Below are positions 18,730 to 27,963 of a stretch of 64,000 nt of DNA, piece after piece (position 1 is the first letter of the stretch; each line of letters starts with the position of its first letter). The translations under genes were made by a program, and so were the position numbers. The notes under the pieces are model-generated. The model saw nothing but the letters and a program-made list of their open reading frames with translations, searched no databases and was not told where the DNA came from. This stretch comes from JBCBGF01 sp039193455 (GTDB lineage: Bacteria; Pseudomonadota; Alphaproteobacteria; Rhodobacterales; Rhodobacteraceae): contig JBCCWO010000010.1 of the NCBI GenBank assembly GCA_039193455.1, forward strand, positions 70,142 to 134,141. Direction: 5' to 3'.

Positions 18730-19698
18730 TTAGTGCCGCGGCGCCAGCGCAAGGCGCCCGTCCGGTTTCTGTGTCACGACTTCAGGGTCGGCGATGATGC
18801 CGGGGAAAGCCCCGGTCTCTGGATCAGTCATCAGAAATCCTAGAAGCTGCTTTGTCTCGCCCGCGTCGACGATGCGCGCGGCATAGCGCTGGCCCGGCGC
18901 GCTGCCATCCAGCATTGGTCCGGGGGCAAGGCGCCATGGTCCGAGGGGGCCGTCTCCGATGAGGTAGTGCGAGCCACTGCGCGCCGGTTCGCCGATCACG
19001 GTCTTGGCCTCATTGGACCAGAACCGCCCGCTGGTGCAAAAGAGGCAATACCACCTATCCCCCCATTCAAAAACCTGCGGCACCTCAAGTTCGCCGAAGC
19101 TGCCGGTGTACACGGGTGCCTGCAACGTCCATGCGTAAAGGTCATCGGAGGTTGCGCATCCGATTGCACCGGCCTCCATCTTGGCGCCGACCGACGCGTC
19201 GCGCGCGGTAAAATACATCAGCCAGCCACCTTCGGGGTTTCGGATCACCCACGGATCGCGGAAGGCCCGGTCGTGCCAGCGGCCGGGTTCGAACTCTTCG
19301 TAGCGCGCGTCCCGGTCGAGGATCAGGCCGGACCCCACGCGCGCCCAGTTGTGAAGGTCATCGGACACCGCATGGCCCAGTTTTTGATGTTTGCCGCCGC
19401 CCTGGCGACTGGTTCCGGTGTAGAAGAGGTGCCATTTACCATCGTCTCCGCGCACCACCGAGCCCGTCCATGTTGTGTAATCGTCCCAGGCCGGTTCATC
19501 CGCGGGCGCGAAACAGGTGCCCAGGTGATCCCAATGAACCAGATCGCGACTGGTGGCATGGCCATGGGTTACGTTCCAATGGCGGAGTTCGGGATCGCCG
19601 ATGCTTTTGTCCGCCTGCAGGAAATAGCAGTGCCAGAGGTCGCCGTCCCGGACATACCAACTGTCCCAGACCCATTTGTCGTCCAGAGACAGAACCAT
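18730..19698 (-). CDS. GH32/GH43-like five-bladed beta-propeller glycosidase
   Basis: A 322-residue cytoplasmic protein (no signal peptide). It has the beta-propeller glycosidase pattern: an early acidic motif WVWDSWYVRDGDLW, a central RDP motif (AFRDPWVIRNP) and a later Glu motif (ELEVPQVFEWGDRW), corresponding to nucleophile, stabiliser and acid/base in GH32/GH68/GH43 enzymes. It likely splits a fructoside or arabinoside-type oligosaccharide after import. ATG 19698 overlaps the permease stop (TGATG). Confidence 0.75.
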   Translation of the reverse strand: MVLSLDDKWVWDSWYVRDGDLWHCYFLQADKSIGDPELRHWNVTHGHATSRDLVHWDHLGTCFAPADEPAWDDYTTWTGSVVRGDDGKWHLFYTGTSRQGGGKHQKLGHAVSDDLHNWARVGSGLILDRDARYEEFEPGRWHDRAFRDPWVIRNPEGGWLMYFTARDASVGAKMEAGAIGCATSDDLYAWTLQAPVYTGSFGELEVPQVFEWGDRWYCLFCTSGRFWSNEAKTVIGEPARSGSHYLIGDGPLGPWRLAPGPMLDGSAPGQRYAARIVDAGETKQLLGFLMTDPETGAFPGIIADPEVVTQKPDGRLALAPRH

Positions 19699-20579
19699 CA
19701 GCCCTTCACCCCCGTCGAGGCAACCGACGCGATGAACACGCGTTGCAGCGACAGATAGAAGGCCAGAACTGGCACCGTGATGACGGTGAGGTAGGCCATG
19801 ACTTCGCCCCAGGGCACGTTCAGCTGTTCGGTAAAATAGCCGAGGCCGATCATGACGGGGCGGATTTCCTCGGCCTGAACAACCATCAGCGGCCACAGGT
19901 ACTGGTTATACATGAAGAGGAATTTCAGGATTGCAGCCGTCGCAATCACTGGTCCCGACAGCGGCATGACGACCCTTCGATAGATCGTCCACCAGCTCGC
20001 GCCTTCGACCCGGCTCGCCTCGATCAGCTCGCGGGGCAGGTCGCGGAAATACTGGACAAACAGGAAGATCGACAGGCCATCGGCAATGAACGGGATGATC
20101 TGGACCCGATAGGTGTTGAGCCACCCAATCTCGATCCCGCCACCGCCGATCCAGGGCAGTTGCGACGCCATCAGCAAAAGCGGGATGAAGATTGTCTCGT
20201 AGGGGATGATCAACGTGGCAAGGAGGATCGAGAACACGACATCGCGGCCTTTCCAGTCGAGAAAGACGAATGAGAACGCCGCGAGCGAGCACACGAACAG
20301 TGTCAACACCACGGTCACCCCGGTCACCAGCACCGAGTTGAAGACAAAGACGCCTATTGGCGCCCGATCGAACGCCGCTGTGTAGTTGTCGAAGGAAATC
20401 TCCCCGACCGGCAGGAACGCCCGCAGACTTTTTGTGTCGTTTAAAAGCTGAAAGTCAGGTTTCAGCGATGACATCGCCATGAAGAGCAGCGGGAAGACAA
20501 AGATGATCGCCACAAGGATCAGCACCGCATAGCGCGTCGCCAGACGGAGCCCCCGGTTATCAGGTGAAACGAGTGCCAT
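19698..20579 (-). CDS. Sugar ABC transporter permease (MalG/UgpE-type)
   Basis: A 293-residue inner-membrane protein with six predicted helices and the EAA loop (LIEASRVEGASWWTIYRRVV). It forms the translocation pore with the neighbouring permease. Both ends are translationally coupled by TGATG overlaps. Confidence 0.92.
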   Translation of the reverse strand: MALVSPDNRGLRLATRYAVLILVAIIFVFPLLFMAMSSLKPDFQLLNDTKSLRAFLPVGEISFDNYTAAFDRAPIGVFVFNSVLVTGVTVVLTLFVCSLAAFSFVFLDWKGRDVVFSILLATLIIPYETIFIPLLLMASQLPWIGGGGIEIGWLNTYRVQIIPFIADGLSIFLFVQYFRDLPRELIEASRVEGASWWTIYRRVVMPLSGPVIATAAILKFLFMYNQYLWPLMVVQAEEIRPVMIGLGYFTEQLNVPWGEVMAYLTVITVPVLAFYLSLQRVFIASVASTGVKG

Positions 20580-21649
20580 CAGGTCCGCTCCCGTGTCAGA
20601 TAGCGTTGGATGAAAGAGATGCAGAGCACGATCAGAAAGAGGATGACCGATATGGTCGATCCGCCCGAGATATCCTGCTTGCCAAAGCCGCGCTCGACCG
20701 CCTGGAAGACGAGCACCTGGGTGCTGTCAAGCGGACCGCCTCGGGTCATGACGTCGATCTGTGCAAAAAGCGCGAAGGCCTGCATGGTGATGACGATCAG
20801 GATCAGAACAGCAGTATTCCGCAGACCCGGCCAGGTCACGTACCGGAACGTCTGCCACTTGTTCGCGCCCTCGATGCTCGCCGCCTCATAAAGCGTGGGC
20901 GAGATGGTTTGCAGCCCGGCCAGCCAGATCACCATGTGGAAACCGACGCCCTGCCACACCGACATCGCCATGATCGCGCCAAGCGCGGTTGATGGGTCCC
21001 CCAACCAATCCCGTGGCTCAAACGCCCCGAAGGTCAGCCCGGTCAGGATGTTGTTCAAGAGACCGTCGCCGGGGGAATAGATGAACCGCCACAGAAGCGA
21101 AACGACCACGATCGAGACCACGACCGGCATAAAGTAGACCGCCCGAAAGAAACTGATCCCCCGAAGCTTCTGGTTGATCAGCAATGCCAGCCCCAGCGCG
21201 AGCCCCGCCTGCACCGGCGCCACGATCAAGACGAACGTGAACGTGTTCACCAGCGCCTTCATGAAGACCACGTCCGAGGCCAGAATGACCGTTCGGTTCT
21301 CGCCCGACTGCCAGCTGATCCACTCGCGCTTGCCCTGCAGGTTGGGGTAGTCCGGGTTGTTGCGTGTGAACGACCGAAGCCGCGGATACTGGATTTCGCC
21401 GTCCTCGACGACCGCATTCCCGGCCTCGTCCCTTTCGGGTTCAAGCGTGAAAACCGCCAGACCCAAGAGCTCTCGATAGTTCTCAAAGCCCACATATTCG
21501 GTGGGATTTGGCGACGCGAGCCGCTGGTTTGTCAGCGAATACGCAAAGGCCAAAAAGAACGGCAGGATGATGAAGAGGGCGATCAAACCAGTGCCAGGCA
21601 AAGCCATCAGCCAACCTGCGCGGTTCGACCGCGTCAGTTTCGAAGCCAT
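20579..21649 (-). CDS. Sugar ABC transporter permease (MalF/UgpA-type)
   Basis: A 356-residue inner-membrane permease starting at ATG 21649; the frame is open further upstream but that part has no protein character. Six or more helices and the EAA loop (LYEAASIEGANKWQTFRYVT). A large periplasmic loop follows the first helix (about residues 50-130), as in some MalF-like proteins. Coupled to the next permease. Confidence 0.9.
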   Translation of the reverse strand: MASKLTRSNRAGWLMALPGTGLIALFIILPFFLAFAYSLTNQRLASPNPTEYVGFENYRELLGLAVFTLEPERDEAGNAVVEDGEIQYPRLRSFTRNNPDYPNLQGKREWISWQSGENRTVILASDVVFMKALVNTFTFVLIVAPVQAGLALGLALLINQKLRGISFFRAVYFMPVVVSIVVVSLLWRFIYSPGDGLLNNILTGLTFGAFEPRDWLGDPSTALGAIMAMSVWQGVGFHMVIWLAGLQTISPTLYEAASIEGANKWQTFRYVTWPGLRNTAVLILIVITMQAFALFAQIDVMTRGGPLDSTQVLVFQAVERGFGKQDISGGSTISVILFLIVLCISFIQRYLTRERT

Positions 21650-21719
21650 GGGACCAGGTCCTTGTCTTTGATGCGCGCCGCCCGACAATGGGGCCGGGCG
21701 GCCAATGGGAGGTTCGGCG

Positions 21720-22979
21720 TCAGTGGCCGTAGCCGCCGTTCGCCTCGATATCCGCGCCGATCTCGTCCACCGCAGCGTCAAGCGTGTCCGCCACATCCGC
21801 GCCATTCGCGATATCGGCGAGTGCTTTTTCAAATACCAGCGCCTGAACACGGTAGCCCGGCGTCACGGGGCGCAGAACCGCCTGCGCTTCGGAGAGCGCA
21901 TAGAAGACCTCCATAGGGCCGCCTTCTTTGTAGTTGGCGGTGTCGGCGGCGGCCGATGCGGTTGATGGGATAAGCCCGGTGCCATCCGAGAATTTGGCAA
22001 AGTATTTGTCCTGCATCGCAAACTCGATGAACGCCCGCCCACCGTCAGGATGCTCGGACGTTGCCGAGATGCCGAGTTGCCAGGACGCGGCACCAATCTT
22101 TGGGCCGTTGCCAAAATCCGGCGCCGGCAGGAATAGCACGTCGTCGCCAAAGGCCTCAACCGCGGGAAGTGCCGCCCAATTGCCGTTCCACTGAATTGCA
22201 TAGTTGCCGTTCAAGAGACCCGTTTCACGGGCCGCACCATCCTGGCTGGTGCCCGGAGCAAAGCCTTCGGTGAAGAGCGATTGCCACCACTCGCCGAATG
22301 CGATCGCCGCATCGCCGTTCAGGACGCCTTCGGCGGTCTGATAGGTCGCGCGGTCGACGATATCTCCGCCAAAGCTCTGCAAGAAGGGCGAGAATGCATA
22401 GGGGTACCACTCCCCGGTCCAGGCCATCCCCGGATCGAAGGCATAGTCGAAATCACCCGAGTCCCGGATCTTGGTGAGGGCTTCCATGAACTCGTCACCC
22501 GTCCAGGGCGCATCCAGCGTTGGCACCCGAATATCGTACTTCTCCAAAGTCGAGCGCCGCGTGGTCATGGCGACCGCCGCATCCCAGAACCCGACAGAGT
22601 AGATTTCGCCGTTCCAGCGTCCAATCGGCCCCGGCAGCCAGCCTTCGACGAAGCCCTCGTCGATACCAAGCGGTTGCATATAGCCGGCCCAGGCCCAACC
22701 CGGCATCACCGGGCCATCAACGTCCAGGATGTCCGGCAGATCCCCTGCAAGCGCTGCGGCATCCACGGCGTCGTTATAGGCAATCGGCGGGAATGACTCG
22801 ATTGTCACCACCCAGTCGCTTTGTGATGCGTTGAACTCCTCGATGACCTCCAGCATCGTGGCTTCTTCGGCGTTTGCACTGCCGGCGCCGTGATACCAAA
22901 GGCTGAGTTCCGTCTGAGCCGAGGCCGCCCCGGCAAGTCCCACCGCAGACAGTGCGGCAAACGTCACTCCCATCTTCAT
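21720..22979 (-). CDS. Sugar ABC transporter substrate-binding protein (family 1)
   Basis: A 419-residue periplasmic sugar-binding protein. The signal peptide ends in AGAASAQ, and the mature protein begins TELSLWYHGAGSANAEEA, typical of solute-binding family 1. The start ATG overlaps the stop of the lacI-type gene by four bases and has a GGGAGGA ribosome-binding site inside that gene's end, so regulator and transporter share one transcript. The preferred sugar is unknown; the GH32/43-like hydrolase suggests an oligosaccharide. Confidence 0.92.
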   Translation of the reverse strand: MKMGVTFAALSAVGLAGAASAQTELSLWYHGAGSANAEEATMLEVIEEFNASQSDWVVTIESFPPIAYNDAVDAAALAGDLPDILDVDGPVMPGWAWAGYMQPLGIDEGFVEGWLPGPIGRWNGEIYSVGFWDAAVAMTTRRSTLEKYDIRVPTLDAPWTGDEFMEALTKIRDSGDFDYAFDPGMAWTGEWYPYAFSPFLQSFGGDIVDRATYQTAEGVLNGDAAIAFGEWWQSLFTEGFAPGTSQDGAARETGLLNGNYAIQWNGNWAALPAVEAFGDDVLFLPAPDFGNGPKIGAASWQLGISATSEHPDGGRAFIEFAMQDKYFAKFSDGTGLIPSTASAAADTANYKEGGPMEVFYALSEAQAVLRPVTPGYRVQALVFEKALADIANGADVADTLDAAVDEIGADIEANGGYGH

Positions 22980-24067
22980 ATCTCATTCCTCCCTTTGAGA
23001 TTAATCACATTGTCCGTGTCTTCGGCCCGCGGCGCGATCAGCGACGCGCGGTGCTGGACCTGTCCGCCGATGCGGATGGGTGCGCTCGGCTGGGTGGCGC
23101 CATCCTCCAGCAGGTCCAAAAGGGTCTGCGCGGCCCGTACTCCCATCGCGCTATACGGCAGCTCGGCTGTGGTCAGCGCCGGGTACAGCGTTTCAGAGAT
23201 CAGCCGGTGGTCGTCATAACCCACGACCGACACGTCCTCGGGCACGGAAATGCCGCGCCGTCGCAGGATCCCGTAGACCGCCATCGCCAGGCGGTCATTG
23301 CCGCAGCAGATCGCTGTTGGTCGCTTTGCCCCGGCAAAGAACCTGTCAAGCGCATCCCAGATCAGTTGATGCTCCCCCGGAGAGCCGAAAAGGTCCGCTG
23401 CCTGAACCAGGCGGGGGTCAAGCGGAATGCCCGCTTCGGACAAAGCCCCCTTGAATCCTTTGAGGCGCAGCTTGGTTGCTTCCTGCGTCGGGGCCAGCGT
23501 CAGATAGGCGACATCGCGGTGCCCTTGCGCAAGAACCGCCTTGGTCAATGCGTACTGCCCGCCCTCATCATCCGGCACGATGGCAGGCGTCCCCTGATCG
23601 TCGAAGCAGTTCACCAATACCTTGGGAATGCCCTTGCCCGGCAGGGTCAACTCCAGCGGTTTGTGATAGTCGGCGACGTACAGAATGCCCTCGACCCGAT
23701 GCTCCTGGAATGTCCGCACCAGATCCGGAACGCGGTCCAGTCGCCCGCCCGTGTCCGAGATCAGGAGCGTCTTGCGCGAACGCTCAATCACCGCCTGCGC
23801 GCCTTGCACGATGAACAGCTCGGGCAGACCGGTTTGGGTCGCCGTCTCGTCGGTATTGCTGATTGCGCCGGTGATCAGCCCGATCAGACCGGACTTGTGG
23901 GACTTCATCGACCGTGCGGCATGTGACGGGACGTAGCCCAGGGCATCCATCGCCGCGGTCACCGCATCCCGGGTCTTTTTTGAGACCGGCGCGTCACCGT
24001 TCAGGACGCGGCTTACGGTCTTTGGCGAAACGCCTGCATGACTTGCGACATCGTAGATCGTAGCCAA
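22976..24067 (-). CDS. LacI-family transcriptional regulator
   Basis: A roughly 363-residue repressor: N-terminal LacI helix-turn-helix (ATIYDVASHAGVSPKTVSRV) and a periplasmic-binding-like effector domain (VGYDDHRLISETLYPALTT). I place the start at TTG 24067 because GGGGAGG lies six bases before it; a second TTG at 24082 is possible. It heads the sugar operon and should bind the twin palindromes about 55-80 bases upstream, de-repressing when sugar is present. Confidence 0.9.
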   Translation of the reverse strand: MATIYDVASHAGVSPKTVSRVLNGDAPVSKKTRDAVTAAMDALGYVPSHAARSMKSHKSGLIGLITGAISNTDETATQTGLPELFIVQGAQAVIERSRKTLLISDTGGRLDRVPDLVRTFQEHRVEGILYVADYHKPLELTLPGKGIPKVLVNCFDDQGTPAIVPDDEGGQYALTKAVLAQGHRDVAYLTLAPTQEATKLRLKGFKGALSEAGIPLDPRLVQAADLFGSPGEHQLIWDALDRFFAGAKRPTAICCGNDRLAMAVYGILRRRGISVPEDVSVVGYDDHRLISETLYPALTTAELPYSAMGVRAAQTLLDLLEDGATQPSAPIRIGGQVQHRASLIAPRAEDTDNVINLKGRNEI

Positions 24068-24122
24068 CGGCCGCCTCCCCAACGGTGTTTGGTTGCCCTG
24101 CGAGGTGGTCCTCGCATCTCTA

Positions 24123-24136
24123 TGACACCGATGTCA
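24123..24136. promoter_or_regulatory. LacI-type operator, copy 1
   Basis: TGACACCGATGTCA is a near-perfect 14-base palindrome with a CG-like centre, as LacI-family proteins prefer. It directly abuts copy 2. Confidence 0.7.
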
Positions 24137-24150
24137 TGACACCGGTGTCA
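24137..24150. promoter_or_regulatory. LacI-type operator, copy 2
   Basis: TGACACCGGTGTCA is a perfect 14-base palindrome centred on CG, adjoining copy 1 with no gap. It lies 70-83 bases upstream of the lacI-type start and is the most likely operator of the sugar operon. Confidence 0.75.
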
Positions 24151-24371
24151 GTGTCAAGAAAAAAGCCTTTCGCGGTATGTCATGGCCAGTTCCTCACCGT
24201 GCATTCCAAGACGGACTGGATCAACGGATGCGCTAGCGCTGGGCCGCATTCATACGCGCGCACAGAGCTCTGCGCGAACGCAGGGGCGCAACTTTGTGCG
24301 TCCTTCCGCGCCCGGCCCAACGGACAACTTTCCACCATCCGGAGCGCACAAGTGGACTCACATATGTGTAT

Positions 24372-24389
24372 TGACTGATCGGTCAGTCA
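24372..24389. promoter_or_regulatory. TetR-type operator before the TRAP/BKACE operon
   Basis: TGACTGATCGGTCAGTCA: seven-base arms around a four-base centre. It ends 16 bases before the tetR-type start codon, so the regulator probably represses its own operon. Confidence 0.7.
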
Positions 24390-24405
24390 GGATAGACTGG
24401 CCAGC

Positions 24406-25056
24406 ATGACAGCTGCTGAACTCCCAGTGATCGACGGTAAGAACGGGGCCCTGGACAAGATCCTTGCGGCGGCAGAGCTCGAGTTTTCCGAACGGGGTTT
24501 TGACGGTGCGGGAATGAAAGCGCTCGCGCTGCGGGCCGGGGTAAGTCAGTCGTTGCTGCACTATCACTTCGGGTCGAAAGACAGGTTGTACGCCGCGGTA
24601 ATTCGGAACCGATCGGCGCAGATCAACACAGAACGCCTGGCGCTACTTCGTACAGCGGATCGAAAGGCGAGCGACGGCCTCGCCCATGTGTTTCGCGCCC
24701 TCTTCGAACCAGCGCTGGGCCCGTCCGGGGGTGGGCGTGCCTACGCACGCATCTTTGCGGGGTTGATCGCTGGAAACGAACGCGATCAGGCGCTGGTGCG
24801 TGAGAACTACGACGAGACGGCGAAAACCTTTATCGCGGCGCTACAAGACTGCCTCCCCGGCATCGATGCGCTGCAAGCCTCGCACATCTACCTGTGCGCG
24901 CTGGGCGTTCTGGCAACGGCGCTGGCGCGCGACGGGCGGGCCGAGCAACTGGCCGAAAGGGCAGATATCGAGACTGTTAAAGAAGACCTAATCGCAACAC
25001 TCATTTGTTTCGCCGTTGGAGGAGCCAGGGCGATCCAGAAAGGTGAACCTACCTAG
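24406..25056 (+). CDS. TetR-family transcriptional regulator
   Basis: A 216-residue regulator. Residues about 15-62 form the TetR DNA-binding domain (AAELEFSERGFDGAGMKALA, then AGVSQSLLHYHFGSKDRLYA). The remainder is an alpha-helical ligand domain. It is 10 bases from the TRAP binding-protein gene and reads in the same direction, so it likely controls uptake and breakdown of the TRAP substrate through the palindrome at 24372-24389. Confidence 0.9.
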   Translation: MTAAELPVIDGKNGALDKILAAAELEFSERGFDGAGMKALALRAGVSQSLLHYHFGSKDRLYAAVIRNRSAQINTERLALLRTADRKASDGLAHVFRALFEPALGPSGGGRAYARIFAGLIAGNERDQALVRENYDETAKTFIAALQDCLPGIDALQASHIYLCALGVLATALARDGRAEQLAERADIETVKEDLIATLICFAVGGARAIQKGEPT

Positions 25057-25066
25057 GGAGGACAAC

Positions 25067-26125
25067 ATGAAGACATCACTGAAAACCGGCGCGCTGGTCG
25101 CGGCGCTGGCTGTGCCGATGATGGCGCAGGCCGATAGTTTCAATGCGACGGTGGTCGCCGGGCATCCCGGCGTGTTCCGTTGGGTCAAGATGATTGACGA
25201 GGCATTCGTGCCGGGTGTCAACGCGTCGCTCGAAGGCTCGGACCATTCGGTCACCTTCGACGGGCAATATGGTGGTGCCATCGCCAAGGTGGGGGATGAA
25301 CTGGAAACGGTCGAGGCCGGTCTGGCCGAGATCGGGATCTGTCAGAGCCTGTTCGATCCCGCGAAACTCGCCGTGCAGAACGTGACCTACTACACCCCGT
25401 TTGTCAGCGACGATCCCCGCACGGTGTCAGAGTTGATGGACAGCCTGCACAAGACCGACCCGCGCATGACCGAGGCCTATACGCAAAACGGTGTGGTCTA
25501 TCTGGGCGCGCCCGTCGGCATCGACGACTATCTGTTGATGACAAAGTTTCCGGTGACCGGTCTCGCCGATCTCGACGGCAAAAAAATCGCCGCCCCCGGG
25601 CCCGCGATCAACTGGCTGTCGGGCACCGGGGCGGTCGGTGTCTCGGGCAACCTGACAACCTATTACAACGAACTCAAAGCGGGCGTGTATGACGGTGTGA
25701 TTGTCTTCGCCTCTGCCGCGCTGCCGGGCAAGCTTTACGAGGTGGCACCCTACGTCACGCGAGCCGGGCTTGGCGCGCAATATGCCGGTGCCTTGTGCGC
25801 GAATGCCGATTGGTATGACGGCCTGCCGGATGCGGTGAAAACGGCGCTGCATACGGGCGCGGATGCCGCGAAAGACTGGTACCTGTCGGCCCTGGAAGGG
25901 GCGGTGGAAACCTCATTCACCGTGATGGGCGAAAACGGCGCGACGATCACGGATGCCAGTGACGAGATGCGCGCAGCCTGGGCCGCCGGGATGGACAATG
26001 CCGCCAAGACCTGGGCGACGGGCCTCGACGGGCAGGGCATTCCGGGCAGCGAAGTTCTGTCGCTTTATATGTCCTCCATGCGCGACAGCGGCGCGACACC
26101 GCTGCGTGACTGGGACGCAGAGTGA
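25067..26125 (+). CDS. TRAP transporter substrate-binding protein (DctP-type)
   Basis: A 352-residue periplasmic binding protein with signal peptide MKTSLKTGALVAALAVPMMA. Family features include the central GLADLDGKKIAAPGPAINW and DGVIVFASAALPGKLYEV. It captures a small organic acid and passes it to the DctQ/DctM membrane pair. ATG 25067 follows a GGGAGG ribosome-binding site; the frame upstream overlaps tetR and is not used. Confidence 0.9.
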   Translation: MKTSLKTGALVAALAVPMMAQADSFNATVVAGHPGVFRWVKMIDEAFVPGVNASLEGSDHSVTFDGQYGGAIAKVGDELETVEAGLAEIGICQSLFDPAKLAVQNVTYYTPFVSDDPRTVSELMDSLHKTDPRMTEAYTQNGVVYLGAPVGIDDYLLMTKFPVTGLADLDGKKIAAPGPAINWLSGTGAVGVSGNLTTYYNELKAGVYDGVIVFASAALPGKLYEVAPYVTRAGLGAQYAGALCANADWYDGLPDAVKTALHTGADAAKDWYLSALEGAVETSFTVMGENGATITDASDEMRAAWAAGMDNAAKTWATGLDGQGIPGSEVLSLYMSSMRDSGATPLRDWDAE

Positions 26126-26649
26126 GCCTGGACGATACCGGCCGGGCGGGTGCGCCCGGCCACGTGCTACGGATCTTGGATGGGATAACGCTGGCGGCGA
26201 ATGTCGTCGGGTCCTGTCTGATTGTTGCACTTGTGATCCTCATCACCGCCGATGTGCTGGGCCGAAACCTGTTTGGCGCACCGGTGGCGGGCGTGCCCGA
26301 GATCGTGTCGCTGTCCATCGTCGCGATTGTCTTTCTGCAGGCGCCGCAAGCGTTGCGGGCCGGGCGGCTGACGCGCAGCGACGGGGTGATCGATGTGCTG
26401 AAAACCCGCGCGCCGCGCGTCGCCGCCGGGCTGGAGACGCTGTTCGACCTCACCGGTATTGCTGTTCTGGGCGCGATACTGCACGCGCATTGGCCGATCA
26501 TGACCCGCGCCTGGGAACGCAACGATTTCATCGGCGCGGTCGGCAATTTCACGGCGCCCACTTGGCCGGTAAAGATCATGCTGGCCGTGGGCGCAACGCT
26601 TCTCGCGCTGCAATTTGCAGCCCGCATCCTGCGCAGGGCCCTCGCGTGA
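26122..26649 (+). CDS. TRAP transporter small permease (DctQ)
   Basis: A 175-residue protein with four predicted membrane helices, including VVGSCLIVALVILITADVLG with the conserved R-N (GRNLFG). The start is GTG 26122 in a GTGA overlap with the binding-protein stop. It links the binding protein to the large permease. Confidence 0.9.
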   Translation: MSLDDTGRAGAPGHVLRILDGITLAANVVGSCLIVALVILITADVLGRNLFGAPVAGVPEIVSLSIVAIVFLQAPQALRAGRLTRSDGVIDVLKTRAPRVAAGLETLFDLTGIAVLGAILHAHWPIMTRAWERNDFIGAVGNFTAPTWPVKIMLAVGATLLALQFAARILRRALA

Positions 26650-27956
26650 CGCCGTTCGAGATCGGATTGATCGCGCTCGCGTTGATGGGCCTATTGGTGC
26701 TGTTGGGGATGCATGTGCCCATCGCGCTGATCGCCTGTTCGTTCCTGGGCGTCTGGGCCATCAAGGGTTCCCCTTTGCTGGCCTCAAAGATGCTGGGGCT
26801 CGCGGCGAATGACGCGATATCCTCCTATTTCTTCGGGGTCGTGCCGCTTTTCGTTCTGATGGGATTTCTGGTCAGCGAAAGCGGCATGGGCCGCGATGCC
26901 TTCGACGTGGCCAACGCGATGTTTCGCAAGATCAAGGGTGGCCTCGGCATCGGCACGATCGCGGCCAACACGATCTTTGCGGCGATCACGGGTATCTCCA
27001 TCGCCTCTGCCGCCGTCTTCACCAAGATTGCAGTGCCCGAGCTTCGCCGCCACGGCTATGCGCCACGGTTCTCGGTTGGCGTGGTCGCCGGGTCTTCGGT
27101 TCTGGGAATGCTGATCCCGCCCAGCCTTCTTTTGATCCTCTACGGGCTTTTGACCGAGCAAAGCATTGGCGATTTGTTTGTCGCGGGCATCGGGCCGGGG
27201 CTGCTGCTGGCTGTCCTTTTTGGCGCGGCCACAATCCTGATGGCCCAGTTTGCACCGTCGATGGTGGGCACCAACCTGGGCATGTCCGACGACGAACTCA
27301 CCCGCAGGCAGTTGCTCGCCAAGGGCATTCCAATCACGGGCCTGATCGGCATCGTGCTGGGCGGCATCTATGCGGGCTTCTTCACACCGGTCGAGGCGGG
27401 CGCCATCGGCACGGTCGGTGCCTTGTTGATCGGGTTGGCCAAGCGCACGCTGCGTGCACGCGGCCTATGGCGCGTGCTGGTCGATACCGGGCTGGTGACC
27501 GCCGCGGTGTGCTTTCTGATCATCGCGGCACAGATGTATTCGCGGATGCTGTCCTTCTCGGGCCTGCCGGGGTCCTTTGGCGAGATGGTCGCCACGGCCG
27601 AGCTTGGCCTTTACGGGCTGATCCTGATCTATGTTCTGATCGTCATTCTGTTCGGCATGATCCTCGACTCGTCCTCGATAATGCTGATCCTTGTTCCGCT
27701 GATGCTGCCCGTGGTGGTGCCTATGGGCGTCGATCTGGTCTGGTTCGGGATCATCACGGTGATTGCCGTGGAGATCGGGCTTTTGACGCCCCCTTTCGGG
27801 ATATCCGTCTACGTCATCAAATCTACGCTGGAAGATCCCGATATCAAACTGTCGGACATCTTCATCGGTGCCGCGCCCTTCGCGCTCATGATGTTGGTGT
27901 GCCTTGCCGCCGTCGTGTTCTTCCCCGCCATAGCGACAGGCCTTCTTGGCCGATAG
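26646..27956 (+). CDS. TRAP transporter large permease (DctM)
   Basis: A 436-residue membrane protein with about 12 helices, the sodium-coupled transport subunit. Typical stretches are FAAITGISIASAAVFTKIA and GVVAGSSVLGMLIPPSLLL. The start is GTG 26646 in a GTGA overlap with dctQ; the open frame extends far upstream through dctQ in another frame but that part is a shadow. Confidence 0.93.
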   Translation: MTPFEIGLIALALMGLLVLLGMHVPIALIACSFLGVWAIKGSPLLASKMLGLAANDAISSYFFGVVPLFVLMGFLVSESGMGRDAFDVANAMFRKIKGGLGIGTIAANTIFAAITGISIASAAVFTKIAVPELRRHGYAPRFSVGVVAGSSVLGMLIPPSLLLILYGLLTEQSIGDLFVAGIGPGLLLAVLFGAATILMAQFAPSMVGTNLGMSDDELTRRQLLAKGIPITGLIGIVLGGIYAGFFTPVEAGAIGTVGALLIGLAKRTLRARGLWRVLVDTGLVTAAVCFLIIAAQMYSRMLSFSGLPGSFGEMVATAELGLYGLILIYVLIVILFGMILDSSSIMLILVPLMLPVVVPMGVDLVWFGIITVIAVEIGLLTPPFGISVYVIKSTLEDPDIKLSDIFIGAAPFALMMLVCLAAVVFFPAIATGLLGR

Positions 27957-27963
27957 GAGATCC

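Larger units (their letters stand above)
24083..24405. other. Divergent control region between LacI and TetR operons
   Basis: About 320 bases holding the twin LacI-type operators near 24123-24150 and a TetR-type palindrome at 24372-24389. The stretch between shows no coding character or RNA fold that I can support. Confidence 0.6.

Noticed and set aside
25953..26645. Long N-terminal extension of the DctM frame
   Set aside because: Overlaps dctP and dctQ in another frame. GTG 26646 gives the normal DctM length.
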